5,093 nt of DNA from Thioalkalivibrio sp. (GTDB lineage Bacteria; Pseudomonadota; Gammaproteobacteria; Ectothiorhodospirales; Ectothiorhodospiraceae). The DNA lies in contig SKQM01000124.1 of the NCBI GenBank assembly GCA_007119005.1, forward strand, positions 1-5,093. The letters are read 5' to 3'. Positions 1 through 5,093 of the stretch are shown here, in pieces; position 1 is the first letter of the stretch; each line of letters begins with the position of its first letter. The notes beneath the pieces are model-generated. The model made no database searches. It saw only the letters and a list, made by a program, of their open reading frames with translations, and had not been told where the DNA came from. The position numbers and the translations under genes are program-made.

Positions 1-2108
<2,108 letters not shown>

Positions 2109-2124
2109 GGTCTCGGTTCCGGGG

Positions 2125-2754
2125 TCAGGTGTTGAGTCGATGCAGCTGGTCGCGCGCTTCCTGTATCAGCCGGTTCCGGCCGAACAGCAGTTTCCAGCGT
2201 GAACCGCCGGCCTGGCGCCAGAGCACGGCGGCACGGATGCCGGCGAGGAGCGTGGCGCGGATGCGGGCCGCGACGTTGGGGTTGGAGAGGTGGGTCTGCT
2301 CGCCCTGCACGATGATGCGCGGGCCAAGCCGGGAGATCGTGTCCTGGTACACCTCGGCGAGGCGGGCGATCACGCTCTCGTGGGCCAGGTTGAAGTATTC
2401 GACCTGGCGTTCGGCCGCCTTCAGTCCTTCACCCAGCGCCTGCAGCATGTCCGGGCGTGCCTGCAGCTTGCGCTCCAGAAAGATCAGACCGATGCCGTAC
2501 CGGGTCAACTCCATGTCCGGCGGCTTGCCTCCGGATTTCAGTTGCACCTCGATGCGCTCCAGCCCGGTGCGCAGGTTCGCCTCGCCCCGGTAGATCTCGG
2601 CGGGGGTCTCGACATCGAAGGCGAACAGGCTGCCGATCATGATCTCGAACTCGTGATCATCGCAGTGCCCGCGCCAGGCGAGATCCTTCACCAGCGAGGC
2701 GGTCTGGAAGATGGCCGCAAGGGCGAGAGCCCGGTTGTAGTCGCTGCGCTCCAA
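2125..2754 (-). CDS. hflD: HflD family protein (high frequency lysogenization protein D homologue)
   Basis: 209 residues with the chosen TTG start at 2754, close to the 213 of E. coli HflD. That protein is peripherally membrane-associated and known mainly for opposing lambda CII; its housekeeping role is unclear. Family landmarks are LALAAIF near residues 10-16, [11 protein letters not shown] (56-66), [16 protein letters not shown] (82-97), [11 protein letters not shown] (141-151) and the conserved C-terminal stretch [14 protein letters not shown] (166-179), followed by FGRNRL. Start choice: the frame is open back to another TTG at 2844, which would add 30 residues and overlap the mnmA end by 44 bases. 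The TTG at 2754 gives [13 protein letters not shown], which lines up residue for residue with the N-terminus of E. coli HflD (MAKNYYDITLALA, from memory). No ATG or GTG is available in between, and the Shine-Dalgarno sequence is poor for either choice. The gene sits 46 bases downstream of mnmA, its usual partner. Family assignment is firm; the exact start is moderately sure. Confidence 0.93.
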   Translation of the reverse strand: MERSDYNRALALAAIFQTASLVKDLAWRGHCDDHEFEIMIGSLFAFDVETPAEIYRGEANLRTGLERIEVQLKSGGKPPDMELTRYGIGLIFLERKLQARPDMLQALGEGLKAAERQVEYFNLAHESVIARLAEVYQDTISRLGPRIIVQGEQTHLSNPNVAARIRATLLAGIRAAVLWRQAGGSRWKLLFGRNRLIQEARDQLHRLNT

Positions 2755-2800
2755 GGATCGCGTATCTCGCAGTTGGGGGACGGGGTGAATCGGGGTCTTA

Positions 2801-3913
2801 CTATACCGGAACTCGGTCCGACGGCTCTCGTGTCCGGGCTGCAATCACGGCGCCACCGAGGCATTCCCGCCCGCGGTAGAAGACAATGGACTGTCCTGGC
2901 GTGACCGCGCGCTGCGGTGCTTCGAACGAGACCTCGAGCGACGCGGCCCCGGCGCGGTCGATCCGCGCCGGTTGCAGCGGCTGGCGGTGCCGGATCCGGG
3001 CCATCAGCGGCTCACCGGGTGGCGCCGGCTGCCGGATCCAGTGCGGCGCCTCGGTGGTGAGCGCGCGGCTTAGCAGCAGGGGATGGTCGGCTCCCTGCGC
3101 GACGATCAGACGGTTGCGGGCCGTGTCCTTGTCCACCACGTACCACGGGCACTCGCCGCGACCGGCGACACCGCCGATGCCGAGGCCCTGCCGTTGCCCC
3201 AGCGTGTAGAACATCAGGCCCCGATGCCTACCCACGCACTCTCCCTCGGGTGTTTGTATCTCTCCCTCGGGCGCGCGCAGGTAGCGGGACAGAAAGTCCC
3301 GGAACCGGCGCTCGCCAATGAAGCAGATGCCGGTGCTGTCCTTGCGCGCGTAGTTGGGCAGGCCGAGCGCCCGTGCCTGGCGGCGGACTTCGGTCTTCAG
3401 CAACGGACCCAGCGGGAAGAGTGCGGGGCGCAGCTGATCCTGGGTGATGCGGCAGAGAAAATAGGTCTGGTCCTTGTCGGCATCGGCGGCACAGATCAGG
3501 CTGGAACCGGAGGGTTCATGTCGGACCTCGGCATAGTGACCGGTAGCGACATGTTCGGCACCGAGCCTGCGTGCGTGGTCGACGAGTGCCGGAAACTTGA
3601 TCTCGCGGTTGCACAGGATGTCGGGGTTCGGGGTTCGGCCCGCTTCATACTCGGCGAGGAACAGCGCGAATACACGATGCCAGTACTCGGCCGCGTAGTT
3701 GGCCTTGTGCAGCGGGATGCCGAGGGTGTCGGCGACCTCCCGTGCCATGGCCAGGTCGGCCTCTGCCGCGCAGTAGCCGGGCTCGTCGTCGTCTTCCCAG
3801 TTCTTCATGAACAGGCCCTCGACCCGGTAGCCCGCCTCCAGCAGGCGCGCCCCCGCAAGCGCCGAATCGACGCCGCCGGACAGGCCCAGGATGACTTTCG
3901 GTGCCCGGGTCAT
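2801..3913 (-). CDS. mnmA: tRNA-specific 2-thiouridylase MnmA
   Basis: A cytoplasmic enzyme that activates U34 of Lys, Glu and Gln tRNAs by adenylation and inserts sulfur to give 2-thiouridine, receiving persulfide sulfur from the IscS/Tus relay in E. coli. The protein is 370 residues, the normal family length. The N-terminal ATP-pyrophosphatase domain shows the PP-loop SGGVDS at residues 12-17. The two catalytic cysteines are present: C101 in [12 protein letters not shown], and C197 in [12 protein letters not shown], which takes the persulfide. Further signatures are ATGHYA (123-128), DKDQTYFL (146-153), [14 protein letters not shown] (235-248) and, in the C-terminal beta-barrel domain, the PGQSIVFY and CLGGAVI stretches. 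The ATG at 3913 overlaps the nudJ stop in an ATGA junction and puts the PP-loop at the usual distance from the start. A longer in-frame extension of 44 Arg/Ala-rich residues runs through nudJ in another frame and is not credible. The weak ribosome-binding site fits translational coupling to nudJ. Confidence 0.97.
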   Translation of the reverse strand: MTRAPKVILGLSGGVDSALAGARLLEAGYRVEGLFMKNWEDDDEPGYCAAEADLAMAREVADTLGIPLHKANYAAEYWHRVFALFLAEYEAGRTPNPDILCNREIKFPALVDHARRLGAEHVATGHYAEVRHEPSGSSLICAADADKDQTYFLCRITQDQLRPALFPLGPLLKTEVRRQARALGLPNYARKDSTGICFIGERRFRDFLSRYLRAPEGEIQTPEGECVGRHRGLMFYTLGQRQGLGIGGVAGRGECPWYVVDKDTARNRLIVAQGADHPLLLSRALTTEAPHWIRQPAPPGEPLMARIRHRQPLQPARIDRAGAASLEVSFEAPQRAVTPGQSIVFYRGRECLGGAVIAARTREPSDRVPV

Positions 3914-4368
3914 GCCCGGTCGGTTACGAGCCCGCCGAGGCTCTCGAGCGGCAGCCGTATGCCGGCCTCGAAGCGCTGCAGCGACCGCTGTACCAGTGGG
4001 CTGCGCAGCGGGAACCGGGCGACCGCCTCGGCTGGCGTGAGCCAATGGGTGGCGACGATCACCGGGTCCCTTGCGACCGGCGCGGCCAGCGGCCGGGTGT
4101 CGCCCGTGAACGCGACGCGCAGGGTCACGGCGCCATCGGGAAGCCGCAGCAGGTCACAGCCAAGCCAGGACTCCGGAAGGAATTCGAGGCTGGTCTCCTC
4201 GCGCACTTCGCGCACGACGGCCTGCAGCAGATCCTCGCCGGACTCGAGGTGGCCGGCGGGCTGGTTCAGTACGCGGCGACCTCCGATCAGTTCCTCGACG
4301 AAGAGGTAGCGCCCGGCCTGGGCAATGACGGCAGCGACGGTGACATGGCAGCGGAGCCGGTCAGTCAT
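3910..4368 (-). CDS. nudJ: Nudix hydrolase, phosphatase NudJ type
   Basis: 152 residues, against 153 for E. coli NudJ. That enzyme hydrolyses nucleoside di- and triphosphates and the thiamine precursor HMP-pyrophosphate; the substrate here is inferred from family and context. The N-terminal CHVTVAAVI strand (7-15) and NQPAGHLE (35-42) lead into the Nudix box, residues 39-61. Its metal-binding REVREE (53-58) is complete, but Ser60 replaces the near-invariant glycine of the GX5EX7REUXEEXGU consensus. The tail has [16 protein letters not shown], which matches the NudJ C-terminal LRSPLV segment. The ATG at 4368 gives the family length and places the first strand correctly. The frame stays open much further upstream (to 4875), but that part runs across the intergenic region and antisense to icd. 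There is no clear Shine-Dalgarno sequence. The gene is the first of the nudJ-mnmA-hflD-acnA run, ends in a 4-base overlap with mnmA, and is divergent from icd. Confidence 0.92.
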   Translation of the reverse strand: MTDRLRCHVTVAAVIAQAGRYLFVEELIGGRRVLNQPAGHLESGEDLLQAVVREVREETSLEFLPESWLGCDLLRLPDGAVTLRVAFTGDTRPLAAPVARDPVIVATHWLTPAEAVARFPLRSPLVQRSLQRFEAGIRLPLESLGGLVTDRA

Positions 4369-4461
4369 CGGGTACGGGCGCAGGCTGGCGTGATGGTTCC
4401 GTTCATTGCGTGCATGATAACGCGACCGTCTGATGTCCGCGGTGTGGGCCTCCGACGTTTT

Positions 4462-4467
4462 TGTATA
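4462..4467 (-). promoter_or_regulatory. Candidate minus-strand -10 box for the nudJ operon
   Basis: Read on the minus strand this is TATACA, 4 of 6 matches to TATAAT, and it overlaps the icd -10 because the TATA core is self-complementary. A transcript from here would start near 4455 with a leader of about 85 bases to the nudJ ATG. There is no convincing -35. An alternative is TATCAT at 4419-4414, closer to nudJ. Neither can be chosen from sequence alone. Confidence 0.25.
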
Positions 4468-4469
4468 AT
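4464..4469 (+). promoter_or_regulatory. Probable -10 box of the icd promoter
   Basis: A perfect TATAAT follows a T-run (gtttttg) in otherwise GC-rich sequence, 37 bases before the icd ATG. It predicts a transcript start near 4475-4477 and a leader of about 30 bases. The hexamers 16-18 bases upstream (around 4440-4447, reading ggtgtg) do not resemble TTGACA. Either the promoter relies on the -10 and an activator, or on the T-rich spacer. The TG just before the box is one base out of register for a standard extended -10. The call rests on sequence match and position only. Confidence 0.65.
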
Positions 4470-4497
4470 CCCGCGGACCCTCCCACGTGCGACCCCT

Positions 4498-4501
4498 GGA
4501 G
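4498..4501 (+). promoter_or_regulatory. Ribosome-binding site of icd
   Basis: GGAG lies 5 bases before the ATG at 4507, a good Shine-Dalgarno core at a normal though short distance. It supports that ATG as the icd start. Confidence 0.75.
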
Positions 4502-4506
4502 CAGCC

Positions 4507-5093
<587 letters not shown>

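Larger units (their letters stand above)
4435..4478. repeat. 8-base inverted repeat enclosing the icd -10 box
   Basis: GTCCGCGG (4435-4442) and its exact complement CCGCGGAC (4471-4478) are separated by 28 bases that include the TATAAT box. The left arm covers the expected -35 area and the right arm the predicted transcript start. Each arm contains the self-complementary CCGCGG, so the two also read as a direct repeat of that hexamer. This could be an operator for a dimeric regulator, but in GC-rich DNA an 8-base match could be chance. Confidence 0.35.
4369..4506. other. Divergent intergenic region between nudJ and icd
   Basis: This 138-base non-coding stretch separates the minus-strand nudJ operon from plus-strand icd and must hold control sequences for both. 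It contains a strong -10 box for icd, a clear icd ribosome-binding site and an 8-base inverted repeat around the -10. For the minus strand there are only weak -10 candidates, and I see no convincing TTGACA-like -35 on either strand. I see no terminator hairpin, tRNA or small ORF worth reporting. In E. coli rluE lies at this position; there is no room for it here. Confidence 0.85.

Noticed and set aside
2109..2124. Terminator between hflD and acnA
   Set aside because: The gap is only 16 bases, with no hairpin and no T-run, so read-through is expected.
2800..2805. TATAGT on the minus strand as an internal -10 for hflD
   Set aside because: It overlaps the mnmA stop codon and has no -35 at 16-18 bases upstream (AGAGCC at 2828-2823). 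A match of this quality next to a GTA TAG ending is easily chance.
3914..4045. 44-residue N-terminal extension of MnmA
   Set aside because: It lies inside nudJ in another frame, is Arg/Ala-rich and precedes the usual MnmA start, where the PP-loop begins about residue 12.
3083..4309. 408-codon plus-strand open frame opposite mnmA and nudJ
   Set aside because: It crosses two well-supported minus-strand genes and their junction and has no family signature. It fits an antisense shadow.

Overview
The window is high-GC chromosomal DNA from a proteobacterium, most likely a gammaproteobacterium. The gene order icd / nudJ-mnmA-hflD and the close protein similarity to the E. coli and Pseudomonas versions point that way. 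The GC-rich codon use would fit a Chromatiales/Ectothiorhodospira-like or Xanthomonadales-like lineage, but this taxonomic detail is inference. All of the sequence is ordinary core-genome material: I see no mobile element, CRISPR array, tRNA, rRNA or phage gene.

Layout. From the left edge to 4368, four genes run on the minus strand, in transcription order: a Nudix hydrolase of the NudJ type (4368-3910), the tRNA 2-thiouridylase MnmA (3913-2801), HflD (2754-2125) and aconitase A (2108 to beyond the left edge). The gaps are a 4-base overlap, 46 bases and 16 bases, so they probably form one operon. A 138-base divergent intergenic region (4369-4506) follows. It holds a perfect TATAAT box for the plus-strand gene, an 8-base inverted repeat around that box, and weak minus-strand -10 candidates. 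The NADP-dependent isocitrate dehydrogenase gene icd then starts at 4507 and runs off the right edge.

How the genes relate. MnmA carries out the sulfur-insertion step that makes 2-thiouridine at the tRNA wobble position. NudJ and HflD are its classic neighbours, although neither has a demonstrated role in that reaction. AcnA and Icd catalyse consecutive TCA-cycle steps (citrate to isocitrate to 2-oxoglutarate) and flank this cluster on opposite strands. Compared with E. coli (icd, rluE, nudJ, mnmA, hflD, purB from memory), rluE is absent between icd and nudJ, and acnA sits where purB would be.

I found no previously undescribed system. The points worth a second look are small: a Gly-to-Ser change in the NudJ Nudix box, a likely TTG start for hflD, the acnA placement, and the architecture of the divergent promoter region.
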